Notes: generated from the letters alone by a model not told the origin. 64,000 nt of DNA from Plantago elongata (GCA_036897095.1 JAYMSP010000095.1:1-64000); one strand, 5' to 3'. Counted from the first letter of the stretch, positions 25,301-37,965 are shown. Translations and numbers: made by a program.

Positions 25301-28300
25301 GCATTATAACTCTTATACAGAAAACATTGTCGACAACATCACAAACCCATCATAGCCAGCATGCTAGAGTAACTACTTATCATATGTAATTCATACAGGT
25401 TTTTCTTTTTGACTTTTTATGTTCCATTTGGACATCACAAACCAGGAACATGATTTATCTATATCCCGTAAAAATCAATAAACCAGACATCATAGCTGAA
25501 TACGTGGAACAAAAAATTGAACAAGTCAGAGCATCTCAACAACATATGATGTTCACCCTTGACGTTATGATGTATAGTGAAATTTTATTACTGATTAATG
25601 AGCTTAAAACGGGGGTAATTGTTGAACTAATATACAGCATAAAGTTTTATACAAGTAGCTCAATGTTTAAATTCATATCAATGAGGATCATGACCAATCA
25701 AAATGTATCAAGTATTATTTTTCTAATAGAGAAGTTACCGTTTTCTTGCTCCATCTTGCGCTTGTTTCTTTTCCAGTGGTTGTTTTTCAAACGGAGGACA
25801 GCCATCACGCTTCCACCAAACCTGATAAATAGGAAGATGTCCATGTAAATAAAGAGTACCTATAGATATATGAATGTATAACAAAAGGCACACCTGCAAA
25901 TACACAAAAGAGAGAATTGTTAATTGCTTACCCAATTTCTTTCACGCTCCAAAATATGCTCGATGCTACGAAGGAAATCCTTTCCTTTAGGAGGTGTCAT
26001 CTCAAGAAGCTTCTTTACCCGTTCTTCAAGAGTTTTTATCTCTTCCTTCTACATCCAAAAGTTGTTAAGTGTTTAGAATTACTCCAACTACCTTGGTTTA
26101 GAAGAATATATCTGGAATTGCATTAGATCTATAGACAGTATTACATTATCCAAGCATTCTGATACAAACACTATGACAAGTGACAACTCTAACAGTGCAA
26201 CAAATGCATGAGGTAGAAAAACTAATATCCTAAAGGCAGAGTGATGACAATTCTAGAAAGTTTGAAGTTGATAAAATATTAAACCAAAAATATGCTGTAC
26301 ATGTGTATTTTGATTAAAACTTGCATGTTAAACAGGAAGTATAGCTTTTTAAAAGTAAATGAAAATAGTTTAGACTGGGACTTTGAAGATTGTAATATAG
26401 CTTGGTTCCTGTGGAACACTAAAGAACGGACTTGTAATTTTAATAAAAGTAAAGTGGTGGATATACTTAGGCCATGGAAAGGGAAGATAAAGATAGGAGT
26501 CTATGGAATCTTATCCCTGGTGTTGTTTGTTGCAGTAGTAATGAAAGAAACAATAGATGCTCCCAGGATTCTAGCATGGACCTGACCTGATGATCATAAA
26601 GAATTTTGGGTAAAAATTTGATGTTTCAATTGTCAAGCAAGTAAACCTTTGCCTGATTGTGTTACTCTAGTTTCTTGGTTGCCTTAACTGATGTACTACC
26701 CTCCCTGTGTATAATTAACTTTCAAAAGGATAACTGATATGTCTATATCTTTGGATGCTTTATATTTATGAACATGCTGCTTGAGATAAAGTAAGTGAAT
26801 CCTTGTTGATTGTTAGTATCTATCACCATCTAACCTTAGAATCACCAAACACTGAGTAGTGACATGAAAGCGTACAACTTTTACAACACATTTCAGTGGC
26901 AGACGGGATCTCATGACGTACAGATACAAATTACTAAGCCATTTTATTTCAGTTTCACACTAAGCTATCTTGAATTCAACCAGGTAGAACAGCAATGGGA
27001 GGAATTGGAAAGTTTAGCTAACCATTGTCTCCGATGGCAAGTCTTTGTCATTTTTACCTGGGGCCTAATAAGATAAAAGTCAATCATGAAAATTAGAATA
27101 CAGTAATGATGAAATGTAAGTGTACTTTTTAAAATTCAAGTATTCAACTTCCAAAATCTTAAAAACTGCTTCTCAAAATTGTGTAATTTGCCAACAGACA
27201 ATATTACAGATTTATTGGATAAGGACTCAAATATTCTTTCAACTAACAACCTACTCACCAAGTACACAATAACAAAGTATGTTAGAACTTGATCTGGAAG
27301 CATGTAAGATCTGATAATTCTAGTCTACAGAACTTGGCACAAACAATTTATCAACATAAGATGCAAATATACTATGAGCAAGACTGGTTGTACACATTTA
27401 AATTTCCTGATTCCCACATCATTACCAAATACTAAAGGAGCCTAGATCGAAAATATATATATATAGGTTATAGTCATATATTGATTTGAACATATATAGA
27501 TTATATATTTTATTAGCTTAACTAATTGGTTTTGGAAAACAAATATAACACTCTGAGAATACCTTCACATAATCAAACAAAATAAGACACTGGACCAGAA
27601 CATGTCGTCGAAAACTTGGATCCTTTAACTGCAAGAAATGATGAAGGAGAAGCACATTAAAATCAGCACAAAATGCACGATATGAGTTGCTGTACTAAAA
27701 ACATCTTACCAGCAGTACTTACCTCCAGACCCATTAACTTACTGCTCGTTAGATACTTTATGCTGAAGCTCGATGCTTCATCTTCAAGGTTGCTAGCACT
27801 TCCCTCTTCATCAGTTAAAGGCTGAGCCTCAAAAGTGTTTAAGACAACCTAAACAACGAGTATAAAAGTAAAAAAAGGTGATGACACTGACTAATGAAAC
27901 CCATAAAAAATTCAGTATGAAGTACGTACAGTCAAACTGGAAGCGAACTTATGCCACTTTGTAAGAGCAGGGGTAAGCGAAACAGGATTGGAGAAGACTT
28001 CCTGAACATGAGACACAAGCAATATGAGCAGATGAAATCTCAAGAGAAGACACTGAAACATGATCTCTCAAAAACCTTATCATCATCAGTTTGTTTTACA
28101 AAAAACTATACTTCGACATCAGATATGTATCACTAGAAAGATCAATGAAAACAGACAGAAATACTTGTGAGTTGGAATACTTTTTGAAGTCACCATTCAA
28201 ACCTGTAAGCTCCAAAAGGTTTTGTAAAAATTGAAATCAATGGCACTACCTGAAAGCAAACAAGTTAACCCAATATAAATGAACAGGCACCCAGATAACA

Positions 28301-31300
28301 TGCGATAACATTGACAACAAAGAGACCACGAGACATACCATCTGGTGCATCTTTCTCATATGTTGTCTCATTTGATGTATTGAAAACTCCTTTGATATTG
28401 ACAGCTGTGAGAAGATAATAGGACATGTAAAGTTCTGGTACAAATCACCATGAGATCAATAGCTCTATATGAATAGAAAATTACCGGAACGTTCCGATAA
28501 TGGAAAGAAATGAGCAAGGAACATTATAATTCGTCCGCAGAACACTACATCATTTGCCTGCAAAAGAAAGCATCCTCGTAAAGATTTTTTCAATTTAATA
28601 GCTAGACTTTGGAGCGCCACATTCCTGAAAATTATGCTAAAGGGGAAGGCAAACGAATAATAATTTGTGATTGTCAAACCTTTGATAAACGACGAAGAAG
28701 TTGGTTGCATGTCCTGAGCATAACAAGCTTCCCTCTTGCAAAAAGCTCTGGCTATGTAGAACACAAAGAACCTAAAACAGTCATTTAAGAAGGAAAGGGA
28801 GGACAGCGACAATAATATATGCTAAGTACATCTAACCAGAGACATAATAGATACAGAACCATCAACCATGACATGAATTACCTTTCCAAGAATGTCTTGT
28901 TTACTCTCTATATACCCAAAGACATCTTTACAATTTCTCATTGTAGACATCTCTGTTAGATCTTCTAAAAGCTGAAAGATCATGCCACCTTCGATATGTT
29001 CTTTCTCGCATAGGTACAAAACAATTTCTGCAAAACAATGACATCATCAGTGAGGTCAATCAAGGGTAAACTTTTCAATGTACGTGATTGGACAGATAAT
29101 TCCAATTGCTGTTTAAAACCTCTAATCACGGTTCAACGGTCTGGGTAAATGAACAATACAAGAAAATTTTCTAATTATGAATCAGTAATGGAACTTCACG
29201 GATGTACATAATATTGTTTTCGTTTTACATGTGATATCGTTTGACTATATCCCAAGTCCACAGCAAGTGAATGAAAAATTACCAAAGGAAGAAGAGTATG
29301 CTTTACATACAACTTGCATTAACCCGTGCCAACAACCAAATCAAACTTTTACACTAAAAATTAGTTTGTCCCTTCAAAGAAACAGAATCCTTTAATCAAT
29401 TACCCAATTAACAATCATAAATTGGAGGCAAGCAGTATCAATCACCCATCTCATAGTATCGAACAAGTAAAACGAGCACATAATAGTTTCATACGGGTTC
29501 TCTACAGGATGTCATAGTTCAGACTCCAACACCTTTTCTTCATTTGATATGTAATCTTGGTATTTATTAATTAAAATAGAAAGCTTAATACACAAGAGAG
29601 TGTATCATCAATCGTATTACAATCTTAATCCAACAAGTCCTGAAGAAGAGAGCCAAAAGCTATAGAATAAAATTAAAACAGTCTGCTACAACGGATCCAA
29701 GATCTTCGACTTGGAACAGTACATTTCTTCAAATTAACTATTTATTCCTATAGTCTCGTCTAAAGCTACTTGCTAACCGGTTCTTTCTCTTTCTTTCCAG
29801 AGACACCAAATAATCATTCGAGGATCTCATTCCAGAAAATTGTACAATTTCTAACACTGAGCTTCCTTCGCTGTGCCCGAATAGCGCCCTCTACTCTTCT
29901 TGGCAAAACCCAATGTAACTTTTGGAGTGCAAATCAGCAGTACAGCTAGATCATAGTGCAAGCATAAGTGGTCTACTGATTCTCCATCCTTCTGGCAACT
30001 AATGCACCAGTCTATCACATACACATCTCCAAGTTTGCCTGAAGTCAAAAATTTTACTGAACGGTCCACACCAAAAAAGCTGCCCTGGGTGGAAGATTAG
30101 TTGCCCAAATGTGCTTCCAAAAAGGTCACCTTCCGGAAGGCCCACTAATGAATAATAGAAGGAACAGACTGGGGATTGATGGTACCTTGTTAAAGTTCAA
30201 CAAATCCTGTCAAATTTTCCTGTTCTGACTTCACCCCATATAATAAACTTTAGAAACATGTCAAATTGCTATAAGTCCCCATCTCGAGGGCCCGATACAA
30301 CGTCAACATTCCAGGAACAATTCGAGAATTGACCTCCACGACAGAATGAAATATAGACATGAACCCCTTACTGAAGTGCCCGACTTTCTGTCCATTCGGA
30401 AATTAATAATAGAACCATCTTCTTTAATTGTAGACTCATCTCATCCTTTTCTGGTGCACATACATAGGCTTACTCCTCCATAAGGTCAAGCACATTCATG
30501 GTACAATACTTCTCAGTTATAATGATTCGCCCAACGGCTCTCTCTCCCCTTCCACAGAGAAACAACACAACCACTTACTAAATATTTACTTTCTGAGCAA
30601 CATAAGCCTACTTAACCCAATTACACCTTCCTTGATTGAAAAGCAAACCGCACACCAACAAAACAAATGAAGTTTCCTTTCAACTTCAAGATCGCCCAAA
30701 GGATCTCCCTTTGAATTCTTTCTTATCTGTTTGCCACTGATGCTGGCATTTGATAGCAGGATTCTGCTTGCTTTAAATTATTGCTTACATGTTCATGGCT
30801 GCCCAAGGATCGGAATGTCACATACAAGTTACTATCCACCTGATACCGAAAAGCCTCTGCCAGCTCTCTTCATCTGAAAGTATATAAAACCGGAAGTATC
30901 GTTTCCCACCTACCAGCTAGGTTGTTCAACAAACTCCCAAGTTAAATCACTCCAGCCACTGATCCTCTCATGTACAATGTTCCTCTTCTCTCCATGATAG
31001 ATTATCAAACTAATTTCTTTTGTACAGCACTTCTACAAAAGAACGATGATTCAGTTTTGTACTTATTAAGACCCTACTTTCATTTTCATGAGCCAGAGTT
31101 GGAAACAATGATCAACATCTCAATGTGTCTAGTCAAAAAAGCATAGTTATACTGGAATTAGTAACAATGCTCATAAATATTCAAACTCAATCATATCAAT
31201 TCTAACTGCCACCACTAGAAACATATTAGTAGGCCACATTTGTAGTCTGCAATCACTAATCACACCTTCAGTATGACAGGGTTTTCGAAAAGCAGAACCA

Positions 31301-32741
31301 AACGTACATTTTCCTAGCCGTAGAACATTGCATGAACTATATTTGACCCTTGATCAGTTCATGATTTCAACTACAAATGCGGTCAGAGGTCAATTGATTA
31401 TTGCTAGATGAGCAACATTCCATTCCAAAATTAAGATATAACATATACGAATAAGAGGTTGCTTTTCTACATGTAGTTCTTGCTCACCCAATGGTTCTTA
31501 GTTAGGTTTTCCCTCATAAATTTTTGGGGCAAATAACCAACATGCATTTTTGGTTTTACATCATACTTCAGTCAGCTATTCACCTGTTGCCCTTGAAAGT
31601 GGACAGTTATGTCAAGTGCACACATTAAAACTTTAGTTTCTGTCACGCACAGCCTTGTCTGTAAGTGCCAAACTGTGTCTACAAAGGAGTTTCTGACTTT
31701 CTGTAACCCATTACCATACCAGACTATTCCATGAACAAAACCAAAAATACAATAATAAGAAATGCAAAAGAAGAATGGCGTGCAGATAGACATGTAAACA
31801 AGTTTGCTTAACATATACAGTTATGCACTTACCAAGAAGACGGGGAATTTGACCCTGGCCACTATCTTCATCGGCAATCGATTGACCATATTGCATGATT
31901 TCCTTACCTGCGGTAACTGCAGCCGACTGCATCAACATAATAAGGCAAACAAGTATCAGATAGTAGTTGGAAAATTACAAGCAGCATATTGGCAACAGAA
32001 ATCTAAGGACTAAGATGCATGTAACATGCAGCGTATTGGTCTGCCTGGATCACAGCTCACTTATAAGACTAAAAAAACCTGGTATAAGTCATATGAGTGA
32101 ATAGCACATGCACATCGTGAGAAGTTTAGTAGATTCCATACACAATATATGTATCATCATCCCGCATTATGCAGTATTTCTAAACCGACGTAAGTAAAAC
32201 AACATAATGAAGCAGAAAATCTCAGGAAATATAATTACCACCAACTCCTGGAGCAATGTCCGCAAAATATTCTCCAACAGCTGATTTTCATCCTGAACTA
32301 GTTTTGTTTGCTTCTGCAAGGTAAATTACACAACAGATTGTGAACAAACAAAACGAGACAAATAAACAGCTTAGCTACAAACATATCAACAACATTACAC
32401 AGTATGATCAGCATTTACATCATTACAAGCATAACGGAGAGCTCGATTCATTCTATAACTATAGTAATTCAAATTTCTAAACACCATACACTTACAGAAG
32501 ACCTACCTGAGGTTTGATAGCTTGCTGCACTGTCTCGAGAGCGAAATCCTGCGGATGTCCTGGATGCAGAATTGCTTTCCGAAACAAATCCTGATAACGG
32601 TAGAAATTGAATTAGTTACAGTTGCTCTTTCGCCCTAAAACAACGTTGAAAAGGTAATCCCGAAAGGCAAAAAACAGCTGTAAACATACGAAGTTGAGTA
32701 CATTTGGAGTTGAGAGAGAAGAAAAAACAACGGCGTACCAT
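22319..32741 (-). CDS. THO1: THO complex subunit 1 (HPR1)
   Basis: Core subunit of the THO/TREX complex, which couples transcription to mRNA export and, in plants, supports small-RNA production; nuclear. Exons on minus: 32741-32739, 32590-32507, 32313-32239, 31926-31833, 29027-28882, 28751-28680, 28557-28485, 28404-28339, 28249-28203, 28001-27930, 27848-27723, 27628-27563, 27064-27023, 26048-25932, 25821-25739, 25175-25109, 24870-24799, 24634-24584, 23696-23637, 23556-23407, 22573-22319. The model closes at 606 aa, against about 599 recalled for Arabidopsis HPR1 (At5g09860), and matches it exon by exon: VLYLCEKEHIEGGMIF, NCKDVFGYIESKQDILGK, ANDVVFCGRI, VWWKRDGCPPFEKQP and LLPPEVRAEYQKKPND. 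The C-terminal ~80 residues are acidic and low in complexity. The first coding exon contributes only the ATG; the next begins GATTTGTTTCGG. The intron at 29028-31832 is 2.8 kb and holds a LINE scrap. Confidence 0.96.
23158..23262. mobile_element. Small MITE in the last intron of THO1
   Basis: Inverted ends TCTCTTCAACTGA (left) and TCAGTTGAAGA (right) enclose about 80 bp with inner inverted motifs (CAATTCAGTCCAG). Short, AT-rich, non-coding and without a transposase. It lies in the intron between the exons ending at 23407 and starting at 22573. Family not assigned. Confidence 0.5.
29845..30130 (-). mobile_element. LINE (non-LTR) fragment, zf-RVT region
   Basis: On the minus strand, in the largest THO1 intron, two adjacent stretches in different frames match the C-terminal zinc-binding region typical of plant LINE reverse transcriptases: WATNLPPRAAF (about 30110-30075), then WCISCQKDGESVDHLCLH (about 30000-29950) with the C-x2-C...H pattern. 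The frame change between them and the lack of an upstream RT core show a short dead remnant. The 30140-31050 stretch may be further degraded LINE sequence, but I could not confirm this. Confidence 0.6.
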
Positions 32742-32942
32742 ATTCGAGAGTAGAAATTCTCCAGATTCTCGACGAACTGGTGTTTGGGGTGAGTTGATGA
32801 GTCTGTGGAGCAGGAAGAAGAGCTCAACCAGCGCTAATATTGGGGGTTTCCAGTTTTCTTCTTAACCGGGGGCCAAAATTGCAATTTTAACTCATTTCAA
32901 TTTATATGTATTTTGGTTCCCTTACTCTACAAAAGTTTAGTG

Positions 32943-33093
32943 GCTGTTTGGATGTACATTTTAGTGTACATTTAGATGGATTTTGGTGAAAATTGTGTTT
33001 GTATGAACATTTGAGTAGGTATTTTAAGTGTATTCTAGGCCAAATCACTGTTCATCGAGCCAAATGAGATATTCAAATCCCCATCCAAACACT
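32943..33093. mobile_element. MITE with TGTTTGGATG ends (hAT-like)
   Basis: About 151 bp with terminal inverted repeats GCTGTTTGGATG (left) and CATCCAAACACT (right; its reverse complement AGTGTTTGGATG matches at 10 of 12 positions). The interior is short and palindromic (TGTACATTTTAGTGTACA). The ends resemble the common hAT-type plant MITE terminus GTGTTTGGATG. It lies about 200 bp upstream of the THO1 start codon and abuts the copia remnant. Confidence 0.55.
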
Positions 33094-33109
33094 CGTGTCG
33101 CTAGCTTAT

Positions 33110-35822
33110 GTGGTCTGGTATGCTATCAAAACTATTTTAACATCAGGGTATTTAAATGTGCTGCATATGTGCACATCAAACAGGACAAGCTTAAAGCTAG
33201 ATCTATAAAATATGTGTTTCTGGTATATCCAAGGATACAAGTTATCAAACATTGAAGAAAGAAAGTGCATTGTAAGTAGAGATGTCACTTTCAATGAGAA
33301 TGACATTTCTCTCAGTAGACCAAACACACTCAAGACTCCTGATGAAGCTGTTACCAATTTCAGTGATCAGTCTGGGGTGGAGATAGACTTCAATGATCCT
33401 ACTAAGGATCAACTAGATGTAGACTCAACTAGACAAGCAGGTGAGCAACCCTGAATCTTCTACACCAGGTAGTACTCAAGTTAAGGTGGAGCTTGATTGC
33501 ACTAGTTCTGATGATGATAATGAGTATCACATATCAGAAGCTCATCAGGAATCGAGTGATGGTAAGTTGGAAAGTTGGAAACTAACTCAACACTAGGAGA
33601 AAAGAACTTGTGTTGGTGAACATTCAGTGAGGTTTGGATGGTCAAACTTTGTGTATTGTTGTTTAAGTGTAGCACAAGACATTGACAACTATGAACCAAG
33701 AACATACTATGAAGCTGTAAACTGCAGTGAAAGTAAAAGGTGGATTAAAGCCATGGATGAAGAATTATAGTCACTTAACAAGAATGGTACATGAAATATT
33801 GTAAACAAGCCCTACTGATGTTGAAATTGTGGGATGTAAGTGGATATATAAGAAGAAGGTAGAGACTAGTGAAGCTGGTGAATCAATCAGATGCAAAGCC
33901 AGACTGGTAGCTAATACTCGAAGAGAAAGCATTGATTTCAATGAAATATTATCTCCAGAGGTCAAGCACTATTCTATCAGACTTCTTCTTGCTGTGGTAG
34001 CTCATAGTAATTTACATCTTCAGCAACTTGATGTCAAATCTGCATTTTTTCATGGTAACATGGATGAGAAAATCTATATGGCTATACCTAATGGAGTAAA
34101 GACTGAAATAAATCAGAATCAGGTGTGTATGCTAAAATCTCTTTACGGCCTGAAGCAAAGTCCAAGGCAATGGCATAAGAGATTTGACAGTTATGTATTA
34201 AGCATTGGATTTGTTAGAAGCTCTTATGACAGGTGTGCTTATATGTTATATCCTAAAGATGACTCAATCAATTTCTTGTTGCTATATGTTGATGATATGT
34301 TGTTGTCTGGAAACAACATGAATGATGTGACAAATGTCAAGAAACTACTTCAGAGTGAGTTTGAAATGAAAGATCTAGAAAATGCTAGAAGGATACTTGG
34401 CATGGGTCACTAGATAATCAAGTGGGGGGACATTGTATCTATCTCAGTATCACTATGTGAATAAGATACTCTCAAGGTTCTACATGCTTCAGTTTAGTGA
34501 AGTTTCTACTCCTCTAGGTCAACACCCAAAGATGTCATTAGATCAATGTCCAAAAGGTGGTAAGGAAATTGCTAAAATGGAGAAGATACCATATGTCAGT
34601 GCAGTTGGGAGTCTCATGTACTCTATGATGTGTTGTAGACCTGATCTAGCATATTCAATGAGTGTTGTCAGCATATATATGAGTTGTGCATGAAAAGCTC
34701 ATTGGGAAGTTGTGAAATGGATAATGAGGTACATGAAGAGAACTGCATATCATGGTCTGAAATTTGATGGAAGTTCCACTTCAAATTCAGATGCATTAGT
34801 GAATATGTGGATTCTGATTTTGTTGCAAACCTTGACAGTAGAAAATCACTTACATGTTACATATTTACATTATATGGTACAACTATTAGCTGGAAAGCAG
34901 TGCAACAACCTGTAGTGGCCTCATCAACCACAAAAATTGAGTTTATAGCATTGACTGAAGCAATCAAGGAAGCTATTTGGATGAAAGGTATTATGAAAGA
35001 GTTTGGCAATAATCAAGACATGATTTTGGTGTATTGTGATAGCCAGAGTGCTATACACTTAGTTAAACACCAGATGTTTCATGAGCGTACTAAACACATT
35101 GATGTGAAGTACTATTTCATTAGAGATGTTGTGGATAAGAGAGAGATCATAGTGAATAAGATCTCAACATTTGATAATCCTGCAGATGCTTTAACTAAAG
35201 CATTACCTTATGAGAAATTTGAATATTGTTGCAAGCAGGTGAACAAGTGCAGCAATGCTAGTGCAACAAAAAGTTGAAACTCATAAAGGTGTGGGGGTCT
35301 GTTCTAACCATTAAGGAGCAGGAGTGGGGAGTGGTTCTAAGGAACTTATATATTGAAAGTTGTTAGCAAGAAACTCACCAAGGTGGTGAATTGTTGAATG
35401 TTAGTTCGTTCCTAGCTTTAATTCGGGAGTATCTAGTCATGTTTTGAGATTGCTCAGGAGTCGTCGATCTTGATCATCTAATGGTGAAGATTAAATCGAT
35501 TACAAGGTGAAAAAGTCAATTACAAGCTGAGAAACAAAGCAAGCCAGCCTGTTGTGCTATCAAATGATTCCTATTGGTTGTAATGATCATATATATATAT
35601 TGATTAGTTGCTTGGATGTTAAGCTAGATTGATTAGACATTCATTCAATTGATAGTTATAGTGAAAGAAACACTTGTGAGGGAGAGAAGAGAGCAATCGC
35701 CATTGTTGCTTGCTTGGTTTCTTCTTCTGCTTATTGTAATCTTTCACTAAGTATATGAGAAAGGTTTCAAATCCCGACCGTTTACAAGAAATCCAAAGCA
35801 CAAGAACAAGAAACAGATAACA
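33110..35822 (+). mobile_element. Ty1/copia retrotransposon remnant (5' truncated, broken)
   Basis: Fossil of a Ty1/copia LTR retrotransposon on the plus strand. Parts recognised: a stretch matching the end of the integrase region (about 33130-33450), reverse transcriptase (about 33830-34700, with the LLYVDDML catalytic box) and RNase H (about 34850-35275, with YCDSQSAIHL and HIDVKYYFIRD), then a purine-rich tract and the 3' LTR. The gag, protease, most of the integrase and the 5' LTR are absent. The element is clearly broken, with several disruptions in its coding part, and looks old to middle-aged. It lies upstream of THO1 in the opposite orientation. Confidence 0.93.
35299..35822 (+). repeat. 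Probable 3' LTR of the copia remnant
   Basis: It starts TGTTCTAACC directly after the polypurine-type tract GGTGTGGGGG, and I place the end at AGATAACA, giving the usual TG...CA ends and a length of about 524 bp. There is no second LTR in the window to compare, so the right boundary is an estimate. Confidence 0.6.
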
Positions 35823-36286
35823 TTATTAATGTTTGATTAATTAATTAACTACCCAATTAGTTAAGCTATTATCTTGTTTTGATATATCGGCTGTGTCGAA
35901 CATGAACAAGCGCATGGCGGAATCAATCTATGAGTTCTGCGGTATATGATGGGAAGAATCGAAGAAGCAATAAATTTGTGCTTCAAATTAAATTCAAATT
36001 ACATTAGTCTAGTGAATATTAGGTGTTAATTTAAATAAGGGTATGATTGTACATTCATACTTAACTACTAAAATATAATCAGTGTAATATAATTTATAAG
36101 ATCGTAACTGATAATCATCTAACAGACACCTGCGTATAAATCGGTACGAAGGTGACTTAAAATCAAAAAAGCCCTACATAGTTTAGTTAGTAGCTTGATA
36201 TGGTAAAGTTGTATCTCTATATCCTCCATGCAATATGGCCTCCATATGATCATGTACCAAACCAATGCATGTTCCCAAGTTTAATA
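35823..36286. other. Intergenic between copia LTR and Stowaway MITE
   Basis: About 460 bp of AT-rich DNA. I see nothing beyond short simple runs. Confidence 0.4.
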
Positions 36287-36634
36287 CTCCCTCCGTCTCT
36301 AATTTAAGTTCTTGCGAAACCGGATACGAGTTTCTTTTTTCTGAAACAGCTAAAAGGTGACTTGAACCCTCCGACTTATTAGTTGAAGGTGAAGCGTCTT
36401 ACCAACTGAGTTGCACTTCATTGTTGACCGGATACGGATTGTAAGGCAATGTAATAAATTAGTGTGGATTTATTAAAAGTAATAGCGAAAATAAAGTGGA
36501 GGAAGTTTATATGGGCCAGTTTAGATTATTATAAAGGAATGTGGGGTTCAAATATTTTCAAATATAGAAATGGGAACTTGAATAATGAACGATCCGAAAA
36601 GGAATACGGAAACATGAATTAGGGACGGATGGAG
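36287..36634. mobile_element. Stowaway-type MITE carrying a nested SINE
   Basis: The terminal repeats are CTCCCTCCGTCTC (left) and GGGACGGATGGAG (right), each flanked by TA, the Tc1/mariner (Stowaway) target site. The interior is AT-rich and non-coding. The span is 348 bp, of which about 108 bp is a SINE plus one copy of its target duplication, so the original MITE was about 240 bp. Confidence 0.8.
36319..36436 (-). mobile_element. tRNA-derived SINE with 10-bp TSD, copy 1
   Basis: Flanked by the direct repeat ACCGGATACG at 36319-36328 and 36427-36436. Read on minus, the ~98-bp body has an A-box-like CTCAGTTGGTAAGACG, a B-box-like GGGTTCAAGTCACC, and an A-rich tail (AGAAAAAAGAAAC). This is the build of a short Pol III SINE. 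The same body occurs at 63619-63710. It is inserted inside the Stowaway MITE and so is younger than it. Confidence 0.78.
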
Positions 36635-37029
36635 TAGATAAGAAAAAAACAGAGTACGCGACTTCCTGTTATTATCATTCCAACCTACTTCGTATTGGAT
36701 TTTTTTCATCACGGCTGAAAATGAATCTATGTTTGTATCATTCAATTCAAAGTACTTCTAAAAAACTCGTCACTATCAAGTCAATATTGTGGACAAGTTG
36801 CACGGAGGACCTAGGGAGGAATTGTTAAGGCACTAAAGGACCATATGTGAACCGAAAGACACATGACCTGACCGGACAATATATGTGAATTTTCCAATAT
36901 TCATCACATCATTTGTATATAAGTACCTATACACACATACATCTCCCAGGCAATAACCAACATCAATTTCAGTGCATAAACTGAAATATATTGCACATGC
37001 AAGACACTATTGAGTATTTAGTCGTCCCT

Positions 37030-37965
37030 GTTTAAAATCTATCACTAAAGAGACTGCACAAATAAATATTTCATTAGACCCCTATTTTAAAAACATGCCT
37101 AGATTTTAAACAATTACATCGAGGCCAAAAAACAACAAAGGATCTTATTTCTAATTACATTGAGGCCCACATGTGAACTCCCGTGCTTATGTGTCACTCC
37201 AGCTTGATGATGTAGTCGAAAAGTTGCTGAAAATAACAGAAATGCCATCGTCTAATTCTATTTTTCTTTTTTTTATTCCTTCTTCCTTATTTCTTTTATT
37301 TCTCCTTTTCTTTAAATTTTCAATATTCATCTTTATTTTCTTCTATTCTCATTCTTCTTCCTCCCGCAACCATCTTCCCACCACAACCACCACCACCAAC
37401 ATCTTCTTCAACCCACCATTTTTTTTCTTCTTCGTTTTCTTTTGCATCTCCGATCGGAGCAATTATTGCTCAGAGATGTTGTACAAGTCAAACGTGCTTT
37501 AGATCAGCTCCAAATCGGAGCTGATTTACAGCTCCAATCGGAGTTGTAGACAGGAGACAGCTCCAGTCGAAGATGTAAATCAGCTCCGATTTGGAGTTGT
37601 AAATCAACTCCGATCGGGCAATTTATAGCTCCGACGAAGCTGTTTTCCGGCTCCGATCGAGCCTTTTCTCGATTGTAATCGAGAGTTATTTAGAATTTTT
37701 CGGAGAGCTATTTTTCGACTTCAACGAAGTTATTTTGGGAAGTTTCCGATTAGTAAAGAGAGGAGATGGAAGATTTTTTTTTAAATTTTCTTTACTGTTT
37801 TGTTTAAGTTTTAATTTCTTATTATTCTTTTTTAATTAGCAAGAGAGAGGAAAATCCACTTGGATGAAAGAGAATGCTGATGTTGACACTTCGGTCAACG
37901 AAAATGCATTCAGGGGTCTATATATATTTGTTTGAAATTTGAGTGTGAATCTATAATTAACCCAA
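37030..37965. mobile_element. Candidate TIR element of ~0.94 kb
   Basis: The left end (37030-37085) and the reverse complement of the right end (about 37910-37965) share an ordered series of motifs: ATCTATCACT / ATAGATTCACACT, ACAAATA(A/T)ATAT, and AGACCCCT. This suggests diverged terminal inverted repeats of about 55 bp. The interior is non-coding: a T/C-rich stretch at 37255-37445, then a cluster of short palindromes at 37450-37740. Superfamily unknown, and the boundaries are approximate. Confidence 0.45.
37450..37740. repeat. Cluster of short AGCTCCGATCGGAG-type palindromes
   Basis: Within about 290 bp the motif AGCTCC(G/A)AT(C/T)GGAG(C/T)TG and its variants recur roughly every 25-40 bp, in both orientations. 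Local self-complementary pieces include GAGCAATTATTGCTC, AGCTCCAAATCGGAGCT and CTTCAACGAAG. The GC-rich repeats stand out from AT-rich surroundings. No coding frame was recognised. Confidence 0.6.

Noticed and set aside
26292-26585. 97-codon plus-strand ORF
   Set aside because: It lies wholly in a THO1 intron on the opposite strand, has no family features, and contains an ordinary AT-rich composition.
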